Shown: in pieces, positions 1 through 7,316 of the stretch | Numbering within the stretch: the first letter of the stretch is position 1 | How the letters are laid out: each line of letters starts with the position of its first letter | Source of the DNA: Rhizobium sp. Root1212 | Lineage (GTDB): Bacteria; Pseudomonadota; Alphaproteobacteria; Rhizobiales; Rhizobiaceae | Length of the DNA stretch: 64,000 nt | Assembly: GCF_001424985.1 (NCBI RefSeq) | Contig: NZ_LMDA01000001.1 | Coordinates: 186,001-250,000 of the forward strand | Reading direction: 5' to 3' | Program-made: the position numbers and the translations under genes | Notes under the pieces: model-generated | Told to the model about the DNA's origin: nothing | Databases searched by the model: none | What the model saw: only the letters and a program-made list of their open reading frames with translations

Positions 1-97
1 CGGACCGACCGGCACGGTGAAGCTCGCCTTCCAGTCGGAATTCACCCGGTTTACCGATCTGGCGGACCCGTCGTTCTCGCAATACGAGGAACACTGA
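1..97 (+). CDS. C-terminal end of an unidentified protein (partial)
   Basis: An open frame enters from the left edge and ends at a TGA at 95-97, giving about 31 residues ending in SFSQYEEH. The fragment carries no motif I recognise. In many rhizobia radA is preceded by alr, but this tail does not look like an alanine racemase C-terminus, so I give no function. About 150 bases of non-coding DNA follow before the parDE pair. Confidence 0.45.
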   Translation, partial: GPTGTVKLAFQSEFTRFTDLADPSFSQYEEH

Positions 98-164
98 AGC
101 AATCGGCACGATAGGCTATGGGATGCTGACCGGCCTCGGGCGGCATCCTCGGGGGGCGCTGTAG

Positions 165-183
165 AGTAGGAACTGTTCCTACT
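165..183. promoter_or_regulatory. Perfect 19-bp palindrome upstream of parDE, candidate autoregulatory operator
   Basis: AGTAGGAAC and GTTCCTACT flank a single T, so the two 9-base arms match perfectly. The site lies 69 bases before the parD start. ParD-type antitoxins normally bind palindromes in their own promoter and repress the operon. No T-tract follows, so a terminator for the upstream gene is less likely. The operator role is inferred. Confidence 0.5.
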
Positions 184-251
184 TCGTGTTAGACTGCTGC
201 CTTGCGGACGACCTGCAATGAAGATCGACGCCACGACAGGGAGTGTCTTTC

Positions 252-515
252 ATGTCCAACACCAAGAAATCCTACGTCATCGGCGATCATTTCGACGCCT
301 TCATCACCCGTCAGGTCGAGACCGGCCGCTTCAACAATGCCAGTGAAGTCGTCCGGGCGGGACTGCGGCTTCTCGAACGGGATGAGGTGAAATTGGCCGA
401 GTTGAAGCGGCTGATCGATGAAGGCCTCGACGACATCGCTGCCGGACGGGTCTATGAATACGAAAGCAGTGAAGCACTGCTCGACGATATCATCAACGGC
501 AAGCATGACGATTAA
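252..515 (+). CDS. parD: ParD-family antitoxin (type II toxin-antitoxin)
   Basis: 87-residue protein beginning MSNTKKSYVIGDHFDAFI. It has the ribbon-helix-helix pattern of ParD/CopG antitoxins: an N-terminal strand followed by NASEVVRAGLRLLE, the typical ParD core, then an acidic C-terminal tail that would wrap the toxin. The ATG at 252 is chosen over a GTG at 243 because AGGGAG lies about 9 bases upstream of it. The gene overlaps the toxin gene by 11 bases, the usual arrangement for translational coupling. It should neutralise ParE and repress the operon, probably through the palindrome at 165-183. Confidence 0.88.
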   Translation: MSNTKKSYVIGDHFDAFITRQVETGRFNNASEVVRAGLRLLERDEVKLAELKRLIDEGLDDIAAGRVYEYESSEALLDDIINGKHDD

Positions 516-822
516 GAGCCGCAAGCCGATCTTCTCACGGGCAGCACGAGCAGACCTCCGCTCCATCTACAGATACATCGCAGAGACCAATCCAAACGCC
601 GCGGCCCGCTTCATTCTCGATATCAACCTGAAAATCGAAAAGATTGCCGAAACCGGTTTGACCGGTATTGCGCGACACGCGCTTCGGCCAAATTTACGCT
701 CCATACCTTATCGCGACCGTTGTATTTATTTCCGGGTCGAGAAATCCCATATCTACGTCGTCCGCATCCTGCACGGACGCCAGGACATTTCTTCCCAAGA
801 CTTCCCCGAAAGCGAGACCTGA
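505..822 (+). CDS. parE: ParE-family toxin (RelE/ParE superfamily)
   Basis: 105-residue basic protein starting MTIKSRKPIF at an ATG inside the end of parD. It shows the RelE/ParE pattern: SRAARADLRSIYRYIAE near the N-terminus, a central LRSIPYRDRCIYFRVE strand region and a C-terminal VVRILHGRQD, the usual ParE ending. ParE toxins poison DNA gyrase. Its TGA overlaps the radA ATG as TGATG, so toxin and radA are probably translated from one message. That is unusual for a mobile-type toxin-antitoxin pair and suggests insertion into the radA upstream region. Confidence 0.86.
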   Translation: MTIKSRKPIFSRAARADLRSIYRYIAETNPNAAARFILDINLKIEKIAETGLTGIARHALRPNLRSIPYRDRCIYFRVEKSHIYVVRILHGRQDISSQDFPESET

Positions 823-2225
823 TGGCGAAAGCCCGTACTCAATTCATCTGCCAGAACTGCGGCACGGTGCATCCGCGCTGGGTCGGCAAATGCGAAGGCT
901 GCGGCCAGTGGAATACCATCGTCGAGGAAGACCCGATGGGCGGCATCGGCGGCGGGCCAGGCAAGACGCCGAAGAAAGGCCGCCCGGTGGCGCTCACCAC
1001 CCTTTCCGGCGAGATCGAGGAAGCGCCACGCATCGCGACCGGCATTTCCGAGCTTGACCGGGCAACCGGCGGCGGCTTCGTGCGTGGCTCGGCGGTGCTG
1101 ATCGGCGGCGATCCCGGCATTGGCAAATCGACCGTGCTGATGCAGGCCGCGGCCGCGTTGGCCCGCCTGAAACACCGGGTCATCTATGTCTCGGGCGAAG
1201 AGGCCGTGGCACAGGTTCGTCTGCGGGCTCAACGACTGGGTGCTGCCGAGACCGACGTGCTGCTCGCGGCGGAAACCAATGTCGAGGACATTCTTGCCAC
1301 GCTCGGCGAAGGCAAGCGGCCGGATCTGGTGATCATCGATTCGATCCAGACGCTGTGGAGCGACATCGTCGATTCCGCCCCCGGCACGGTGACGCAGGTG
1401 AGAACCGGCGTGCAGGCGATGATCCGCTTTGCCAAGCAGACCGGGGCGACTGTCGTGCTCGTGGGTCACGTCACCAAGGAAGGCCAGATCGCCGGGCCGC
1501 GCGTCGTCGAGCATATGGTCGACGCAGTGCTTTATTTCGAGGGCGACCGCGGCCACCACTACCGCATCCTGCGCACCGTCAAGAACCGTTTCGGGCCGAC
1601 CGACGAGATCGGCGTCTTCGAAATGTCGGACAAGGGTTTGCGCGAAGTCACCAATCCCTCCGAGCTTTTCCTCGGCGAGCGCAATGCCAAGGCACCGGGC
1701 GCTGCGGTCTTTGCCGGCATGGAGGGCACGCGGCCGGTGCTGGTCGAGGTGCAGGCGCTGGTCGCGCCGACCTCGCTCGGCACGGCCCGACGCGCCGTCG
1801 TCGGCTGGGATTCGGCGCGGCTATCGATGATCCTTGCGGTGCTCGAGGCCCATTGCGGTGTGCGGCTCGGGCAGCACGATGTCTATCTCAATGTCGCGGG
1901 CGGCTATCGGATCACCGAGCCGGCGGCGGATCTGGCCGTCGCCTCGGCACTCGTTTCATCGCTTGCCGGCCTTGCCCTTCCGCCGGATTGCGTCTATTTC
2001 GGCGAAGTCAGCCTGTCGGGGGCCATCCGGCCGGTTGCGCACACCGCCCAACGCCTTAAAGAAGCCGAAAAGCTCGGCTTTTCACAGGCGGTCCTGCCAT
2101 CGGCTTCGCCGGACCTTCCCAAGGGAACGGGCCTGCGCTGGAGCGAGATGGAGGCTCTTCCGGATCTGGTGGCGCGCATTGCCGGGTCGAAGGGCGCGCT
2201 GAAGCAGGCGGATGACGAATACTGA
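822..2225 (+). CDS. radA: DNA repair protein RadA
   Basis: 467 residues. RadA is a RecA-like, DnaB-like helicase that promotes branch migration in recombinational repair. Seen here: an N-terminal zinc finger with Cys10, Cys13, Cys24 and Cys27; a Walker A GGDPGIGKST near residue 95; the RadA-specific KNRFG motif near residue 255; and a C-terminal Lon-protease-like domain containing VYLNVAGGYRITEPAADLA. The start at 822 gives the canonical MAKARTQFICQNCG; the frame is open further upstream but that part lies inside parE. It overlaps the parE stop and is followed about 145 bases later by cvpA, the usual rhizobial order. Confidence 0.97.
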   Translation: MAKARTQFICQNCGTVHPRWVGKCEGCGQWNTIVEEDPMGGIGGGPGKTPKKGRPVALTTLSGEIEEAPRIATGISELDRATGGGFVRGSAVLIGGDPGIGKSTVLMQAAAALARLKHRVIYVSGEEAVAQVRLRAQRLGAAETDVLLAAETNVEDILATLGEGKRPDLVIIDSIQTLWSDIVDSAPGTVTQVRTGVQAMIRFAKQTGATVVLVGHVTKEGQIAGPRVVEHMVDAVLYFEGDRGHHYRILRTVKNRFGPTDEIGVFEMSDKGLREVTNPSELFLGERNAKAPGAAVFAGMEGTRPVLVEVQALVAPTSLGTARRAVVGWDSARLSMILAVLEAHCGVRLGQHDVYLNVAGGYRITEPAADLAVASALVSSLAGLALPPDCVYFGEVSLSGAIRPVAHTAQRLKEAEKLGFSQAVLPSASPDLPKGTGLRWSEMEALPDLVARIAGSKGALKQADDEY

Positions 2226-2371
2226 CGGGATTTTACGGGCAAACCCCATGAAAATCCGGTGAAAACAGTGTTCACACCCTATCGCTGCCGCGACGTCCGA
2301 CGCGGGATGCTGTATAGGGTTCGCACATATCGCAATGAGGCCGCCGTCAAGCGGGTTCGGAGTAGGTCAAC

Positions 2372-3001
2372 ATGCCCATTACAATTCTCGACGGCATCGT
2401 TCTCGGCGTCGCGCTGTTTTCCGCCATTCTGGCAATGGTCCGCGGTTTCTCCCGAGAAGTCCTGTCGGTCGCAAGCTGGGTGGGCGCTGCCGCTGCCGCC
2501 TATTTCCTCTATCCCTATCTCGTGCCCTATGCGAAGCAGTACACGACCAGCGATCCGGTCGCGATGGCGGGCTCCGCCGGCGTCATCTTCCTGGTGGCGC
2601 TGATCGTCATCTCGTTCATCACCATGCGGATCGCCGATTTCATCATCGACAGCCGCATCGGCGCGCTTGATCGCACACTAGGCTTCCTGTTCGGGGCTGC
2701 CCGCGGCGTGTTGCTCGTCGTCGTCGCCATGCTGTTCTTCAACTGGCTGGTCGCACCGCAGCAGCAGCCGGTGTGGGTGACCCAGGCGAAATCCAAGCCG
2801 CTGCTCGACAATCTCGGCGGCAAGCTGATCGCGCTCCTGCCGGAAAATGCCGATGCGACGATCCTCGACCGCCTGCGCGGCAAGAACCCGGCAGCTCAGG
2901 ACGACAACGACACGCCGGCCGCTCCGGCCGACCAGGCGCCTGCCGATCAGGCCCCGGCCGACCAGGCGCCCGCGGATGACGCCCCCGCTACCAACGGCTG
3001 A
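2372..3001 (+). CDS. cvpA: CvpA family inner-membrane protein
   Basis: 209 residues with about four membrane segments in the first 130, the layout of CvpA/colicin V production proteins. It begins with the family pattern ITILDGIVLG and later SASWVGAAAAAYF-like stretches. The homologue in Escherichia coli also lies next to purF. The last 40 residues are low-complexity with three tandem PADQA units, probably a disordered periplasmic or cytoplasmic tail. An AGTAGG ribosome site precedes the ATG. A strong hairpin follows the stop, separating it from purF. Confidence 0.9.
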   Translation: MPITILDGIVLGVALFSAILAMVRGFSREVLSVASWVGAAAAAYFLYPYLVPYAKQYTTSDPVAMAGSAGVIFLVALIVISFITMRIADFIIDSRIGALDRTLGFLFGAARGVLLVVVAMLFFNWLVAPQQQPVWVTQAKSKPLLDNLGGKLIALLPENADATILDRLRGKNPAAQDDNDTPAAPADQAPADQAPADQAPADDAPATNG

Positions 3002-3020
3002 ACTCCGATGATAGAATGAA

Positions 3021-3044
3021 GGCCCGCTCCGGCGGGCCTCGTCC
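3021..3044 (+). terminator. Rho-independent terminator after cvpA
   Basis: GGCCCGC-TCCG-GCGGGCC forms a perfect 7-bp GC stem with a 4-base loop about 20 bases after the cvpA stop. The following run is only moderately T-rich (TCGTCCGTTTT). Confidence 0.7.
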
Positions 3045-3148
3045 GTTTTGCAATGATGCCATGCCGTCCCTTCAACCCTCGCGACTTGACGGGCCGGCGA
3101 TCCGATACGATATGCGCTCCGCGTCCGTGCTGACAAAAGGCCAAAGCG

Positions 3149-4633
3149 ATGATCCATTCCGCAGAGATTGACAATGTACTCGATGGCGACACCCTGCATG
3201 AGGAATGCGGCGTGTTCGGCATTCTGGGCCATCCCGATGCGGCAACGCTGACGGCGCTCGGCCTGCATGCGCTGCAGCATCGCGGCCAGGAGGCAGCCGG
3301 TATCGTCACCTTCGACGGCAAGCAGTTCCATACCGAAAAGCATATGGGCCTCGTCGGCGATCACTATACCAATCCCGCCGTTCTGGCGAAGCTGCCCGGC
3401 TCGATCTCGATCGGCCACACGCGCTATTCGACAACCGGCGAAGTGGCGCTGCGCAACGTGCAGCCGCTGTTTGCCGAGCTTGAAGTCGGCGGCATCGCCA
3501 TTGCCCACAACGGCAACTTCACCAACGGCATGACCCTGCGCCGCCAGATCATCGCCACCGGCGCCATCTGTCAGTCGACCTCCGATACCGAAGTTGTCCT
3601 CCACCTCATCGCCCGCTCGCGCCATTCCTCGACGGTCGATCGCTTCATCGATGCAATCCGCCAGATGGAAGGCGGCTATGCCATGGTAGCCGTCACCCGC
3701 ACCAAGCTGATCGCCGCGCGCGATCCGGTCGGCATCCGCCCGCTGGTGATGGGCGAACTCGACGGCAAGCCGATCTTCTGCTCGGAAACCTGTGCGCTCG
3801 ATATCATCGGCGCCAAGTACATCCGCGATGTCGAAAACGGCGAGGTCATCGTTTGCGAAATCCAGCCCGATGGTTCGATCCAGATCGATGCCCGCAAGCC
3901 CGCCAATCCGCAGCCGGAACGGCTCTGCCTGTTCGAATATGTCTATTTCGCCCGTCCCGACTCGGTCGTCGGCGGCCGCAGCGTCTATGTGGCGCGCAAG
4001 AACATGGGCATGAACCTCGCCAAGGAATCGCCGGTCGAGGCCGATGTCGTCGTTCCGGTGCCGGATGGCGGCACGCCGGCGGCACTCGGCTTTGCGCAGG
4101 CAAGCGGCATTCCGTTCGAATACGGCATCATCCGCAACCACTATGTCGGCCGCACCTTCATCGAGCCGACGCAGCAGATCCGCGCCTTTGGCGTGAAGCT
4201 GAAGCATTCGGCCAACCGGGCGATGATCGAGGGCAAGCGCGTCGTGCTCGTCGACGATTCGATCGTGCGTGGCACGACATCGGTGAAAATCGTGCAGATG
4301 ATCCGCGATGCCGGCGCCCGCGAGGTGCATATCCGCGTCGCCAGCCCGATGATCTTCTATCCCGATTTCTACGGCATCGACACGCCGAATGCCGACAAGC
4401 TGCTGGCCAACCAGTATGCCGACGTGAAGGCCATGGCGAAGTTCATCGGTGCCGACTCGCTGGAGTTCCTGACCATCGACGGCCTCTACCGCGCCGTCGG
4501 CGGCGAGGAGCGCAACAATGCCCGGCCACAGTTCACCGATCACTATTTCACCGGCGACTATCCGACCCGGCTTCTCGACAAGAACGGCGAGACGACCGGC
4601 CTGAAGCTTTCGATGATGGCCAGCAACGGCTGA
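3149..4633 (+). CDS. purF: Amidophosphoribosyltransferase (glutamine PRPP amidotransferase)
   Basis: 494 residues. It catalyses the first committed step of purine synthesis, PRPP plus glutamine to phosphoribosylamine. The N-terminal Ntn glutaminase domain begins after a short propeptide: HEECGVFGI places the nucleophile at Cys20, which should become the mature N-terminus. HNGNFTNG is the glutamine-binding loop. The C-terminal phosphoribosyltransferase domain has VVLVDDSIVRGTTS, the PRPP loop. Length and order are typical. Terminator hairpins on both sides suggest it is transcribed alone. Confidence 0.98.
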   Translation: MIHSAEIDNVLDGDTLHEECGVFGILGHPDAATLTALGLHALQHRGQEAAGIVTFDGKQFHTEKHMGLVGDHYTNPAVLAKLPGSISIGHTRYSTTGEVALRNVQPLFAELEVGGIAIAHNGNFTNGMTLRRQIIATGAICQSTSDTEVVLHLIARSRHSSTVDRFIDAIRQMEGGYAMVAVTRTKLIAARDPVGIRPLVMGELDGKPIFCSETCALDIIGAKYIRDVENGEVIVCEIQPDGSIQIDARKPANPQPERLCLFEYVYFARPDSVVGGRSVYVARKNMGMNLAKESPVEADVVVPVPDGGTPAALGFAQASGIPFEYGIIRNHYVGRTFIEPTQQIRAFGVKLKHSANRAMIEGKRVVLVDDSIVRGTTSVKIVQMIRDAGAREVHIRVASPMIFYPDFYGIDTPNADKLLANQYADVKAMAKFIGADSLEFLTIDGLYRAVGGEERNNARPQFTDHYFTGDYPTRLLDKNGETTGLKLSMMASNG

Positions 4634-4653
4634 TAGCGCCTGACCGCCTTTCC

Positions 4654-4685
4654 AAAGCGCCCCGGCCGAACCGGGGCGCTTTTTC
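4654..4685 (+). terminator. Rho-independent terminator after purF
   Basis: AGCGCCCCGG and CCGGGGCGCT form a 10-bp stem with a 5-base loop, preceded by AA and followed by TTTTCTT. It starts 20 bases after the purF stop. Confidence 0.9.
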
Positions 4686-4792
4686 TTGACCTGCGGCATT
4701 TCGCCGGGATGGCATTCGCCGGCCATCTTGCATCCGGGGCGGGTGCTGTGGCAGAGCAGGCCTCGCATTCCTGAAACCGGAGCCATCCAGAC

Positions 4793-5533
4793 ATGATCGA
4801 TCTCAAGGGCCGCCTCGCGCTGGTCACCGGCGCTTCCCGCGGCATCGGCTATTTCACCGCGCTTGAGCTGGCCAAGGCCGGCGCGCAGGTCATCGCCTGT
4901 GCCCGCACCATCGGCGGTCTGGAGGAGCTTGACGACGCCATCAAGGCCGCCGGCGGCCTGCCGGCCACGCTGGTGCCCTTCGATCTCGCCGATATGGCGG
5001 CCATCGACAAGCTCGGCGGCGCGATCCATGAGCGCTGGGGCAAGCTCGATATCCTCGTCGCCAACGCCGGCATGCTCGGCGTCATCTCGCCCATCGGCCA
5101 TGTCGAGGCCAAGGTGTTCGAGAAGGTGATGAACATCAACGTCAACGCCACGTGGCGGCTGATCCGCTCGGTCGACCCGCTGCTGCAGCAGTCTGATGCC
5201 GGCCGGGCTCTGATCCTGTCTTCGGCTGCCGCGCACAAGTGCCGGCCGTTCTGGGGCCCCTACTCTGCCTCCAAGGCGGCTGTCGAAGCCCTCGCACGCA
5301 CCTGGGCCGGCGAAACCCAGCGCCTGCCGCTGCGCATCCTCAGCGTCGATCCGGGTGCGACCCGCACCGCGATGCGCGCGCAGGCCATGCCGGGCGAAGA
5401 CCCATCGACCGTGCCGCATCCTTCGGAAGTGGCTGCGAAGCTGCTGCCGCTGGTCGGGCCTGATCAGACGGAGACCGGCAAGCTGTTTATTGTCAGGGAA
5501 AACCGGATCGTCGATTACCGGATGCCGGAGTAA
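4793..5533 (+). CDS. Short-chain dehydrogenase/reductase (SDR family)
   Basis: 246-residue classical SDR. Seen: the cofactor motif TGASRGIG near residue 13, NAG near residue 92, a catalytic serine in LILSSAAA and the active pair YSASK near residue 158, and a downstream PGATRT. These features indicate an NAD(P)-dependent oxidoreductase with a Rossmann fold; the substrate cannot be told from sequence. The same SDR follows purF in many rhizobia. A terminator follows directly. Confidence 0.9.
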   Translation: MIDLKGRLALVTGASRGIGYFTALELAKAGAQVIACARTIGGLEELDDAIKAAGGLPATLVPFDLADMAAIDKLGGAIHERWGKLDILVANAGMLGVISPIGHVEAKVFEKVMNINVNATWRLIRSVDPLLQQSDAGRALILSSAAAHKCRPFWGPYSASKAAVEALARTWAGETQRLPLRILSVDPGATRTAMRAQAMPGEDPSTVPHPSEVAAKLLPLVGPDQTETGKLFIVRENRIVDYRMPE

Positions 5534-5545
5534 TCCTCTCCCGAC

Positions 5546-5577
5546 AAAAAAGCCGCCTCGAAAGGGCGGCTTTTTCT
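5546..5577. terminator. Bidirectional terminator between the SDR gene and pssA
   Basis: AAAAAGCCGCC and GGCGGCTTTTT form an 11-bp stem around TCGAAAGG. Both strands have a T-run, so it can end transcription of the plus-strand SDR and of the minus-strand psd-pssA pair. Confidence 0.92.
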
Positions 5578-5582
5578 TTGTT

Positions 5583-6443
5583 TCAGTGTCCGTCGCGGTC
5601 GCCGGGCAACCCCGGCTCACCAACAGCCGGATGATCCGGGTGGTCGGGCCAGGTGGTGCCGTATTTCTTCTGCCATTTGCGAGCACCGAAGGGCAGCGTG
5701 GCGAGATAGCCGATGGCGGTGACGACCATGGTTTCCCAGGTATAGGTCATCAGGGTCGCGACATAGAGCACCACGACCAGGATGATCGGCAGCACCAGAT
5801 CGCGGCGGATGTGGTTGCTCGACTTGCCCGACCAGACGGGCAGACGGCAGACCAGCAGGAAGCCGATCAGCACGGTATAGGCGGCGCTGATCAAAGCGAC
5901 GGTCCTGTCCGGCACGACGCCGAGAAGGCCGAGATACATCGGCAACAGCACCAGCATGGCGCCAGCAGGCGCCGGCACACCGACGAAGTATTCCGACTGC
6001 CAGTCCGCCTTGATCTCGCGCTCGGCCATGACGTTGAAGCGCGCAAGGCGCAGGCCCGCGGCAATCACGTAGATCAGGGCGGCAATCCAGCCCAGCGAAC
6101 GTGCCTGATCGAGCACGAAGGCATAGAGCACCAGCGCCGGCGCCACACCGAAGTTGACGATATCGGCAAGCGAATCCATCTGCGCGCCGAATTTCGACGT
6201 CGCCTTCATCATGCGAGCAAGACGTCCGTCGATGCCATCGAGGAAGGCGGCGAGCAGCACCATGGCCACGGCGAGTTCAAAGCGGCCTTCGAACGCCATG
6301 CGCACACCGGAGAGGCCGGCGCAGATGGCCAGCACTGTAACGACGTTCGGGACGATCAGCCGGAGCGGGATTTCGCGCAGGCGCGGGCCTCGCGCCTCCT
6401 GATTGGGGCCGTTGGGTTCGAAGGACGGAAAGGGCGTTTCCAT
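5583..6443 (-). CDS. pssA: CDP-diacylglycerol--serine O-phosphatidyltransferase
   Basis: 286-residue integral membrane enzyme that makes phosphatidylserine from CDP-diacylglycerol and serine. The CDP-alcohol phosphotransferase signature DGxxAR-x8-G-x3-D-x3-D is complete at residues 72-94 (Asp72, Gly73, Ala76, Arg77, Gly86, Asp90, Asp94). Several hydrophobic segments follow. The C-terminal tail is hydrophilic (KYGTTWPDHPDH). It lies 24 bases downstream of psd on the same strand, so the two successive steps to phosphatidylethanolamine are encoded together. Confidence 0.95.
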   Translation of the reverse strand: METPFPSFEPNGPNQEARGPRLREIPLRLIVPNVVTVLAICAGLSGVRMAFEGRFELAVAMVLLAAFLDGIDGRLARMMKATSKFGAQMDSLADIVNFGVAPALVLYAFVLDQARSLGWIAALIYVIAAGLRLARFNVMAEREIKADWQSEYFVGVPAPAGAMLVLLPMYLGLLGVVPDRTVALISAAYTVLIGFLLVCRLPVWSGKSSNHIRRDLVLPIILVVVLYVATLMTYTWETMVVTAIGYLATLPFGARKWQKKYGTTWPDHPDHPAVGEPGLPGDRDGH

Positions 6444-6467
6444 GGGTCGCTCCTGTTGATTCTCGGC

Positions 6468-7166
6468 TTAGTCGCGGCGGCTGATGACCGGCCCCTTGGC
6501 GGAGCCGAATTCGGCGATCACCGTCTCGCCGGCAATCGCCGTCTGGCCGAGTGTGACGCGCGCCTGAGCGCCGGCGGGCAGGAAGACATCGAGGCGCGAG
6601 CCGAAGCGGATGAGGCCGAAGCGTTCGCCCGGCTGCAACGTGTCGCCCTCGTTCGACCAGCAGATGATGCGGCGGGCGACGAGGCCGGCAATCTGGATGA
6701 CGCCGATGGTGCCGTGGGCGGTTTCGATGGCAAGCCCGTTACGCTCGTTTTCGTGGCTGGCCTTGTCGAGTTCGGCATTGACGAACTTGCCTGCGCGGTA
6801 AGCGATGCGGCGGATGGTGCCACGCATCGGCGCGCGGTTCACATGGCAATTGAAGACGTTCATGAACACGGTGATGCGCAGCATCGGTTCGTTGCCGATG
6901 CCGAGTTCATCCGGCGGCGTGACCATGGCGATGGAGGAGACGCGGCCATCGGCGGGGCTGATGACGAGATCGTCGTCCAGCGGTGTCATGCGCACGGGAT
7001 CGCGGAAGAAATAGGCGCACCAGGCTGTGAGGATGAAGCCTAGCCACATCAGCGGTTCCCAGAGAAGCCCCAGAAGAAGCGAAACGACGAAGAAGCCGGC
7101 AATGAACGGATAACCCGCCTTATGCACCGGAACCAGCGTGTTACGGACTGTATTGATGAGGCTCAT
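6468..7166 (-). CDS. psd: Phosphatidylserine decarboxylase proenzyme (short type)
   Basis: 232 residues. It converts phosphatidylserine to phosphatidylethanolamine. Two membrane segments at the N-terminus are followed by SPADGRV and [12 protein letters not shown], typical of the short Psd family. Near the C-terminus RFGSRLDVF contains the Gly-Ser bond where the proenzyme self-cleaves to form the pyruvoyl cofactor. Upstream of pssA in one transcription unit, the usual order in Rhizobiaceae. Confidence 0.96.
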   Translation of the reverse strand: MSLINTVRNTLVPVHKAGYPFIAGFFVVSLLLGLLWEPLMWLGFILTAWCAYFFRDPVRMTPLDDDLVISPADGRVSSIAMVTPPDELGIGNEPMLRITVFMNVFNCHVNRAPMRGTIRRIAYRAGKFVNAELDKASHENERNGLAIETAHGTIGVIQIAGLVARRIICWSNEGDTLQPGERFGLIRFGSRLDVFLPAGAQARVTLGQTAIAGETVIAEFGSAKGPVISRRD

Positions 7167-7226
7167 AAATTCTCGTCTCCAGATTTTCTTGGTGCCACGG
7201 AGTACAGGGAAATGCGGAGCAATGGA

Positions 7227-7310
7227 AGGCAGTAGGCGTTAGGCAATAGAGGGGTTCGCGTGTGTCGCACGTCCGCGCTTCTACCGCCTAACGCCTATTA
7301 GCTACTGCCT
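7227..7310. repeat. Imperfect inverted repeat of AGGCAGTAG / GGCGTTAGGC words
   Basis: Left arm 7227-7249 (AGGCAGTAGGCGTTAGGCAA plus TAG) and right arm 7284-7310 share AGGCAGTAG and GGCGTTAGGC in inverted orientation, with the words in slightly different order and a 34-base spacer. It lies between the ABC exporter stop and the psd start. It may be a degenerate intergenic repeat. No T-run follows, so terminator function is doubtful. Confidence 0.5.
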
Positions 7311-7316
7311 CACCAA

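Noticed and set aside
175-189. Near-match to a LexA box (GTTC-N7-GTGT) before parD
   Set aside because: The second half-site has a mismatch, and the sequence is better explained by the perfect palindrome at 165-183.
2678-5686. Very long minus-strand open frame (about 1000 codons) opposite cvpA-purF-SDR
   Set aside because: It is antisense to three well-supported genes, has no recognisable domain and skewed composition. High GC content keeps such shadow frames open. The same applies to 5355-7043 and 61342-63240 on the plus strand.
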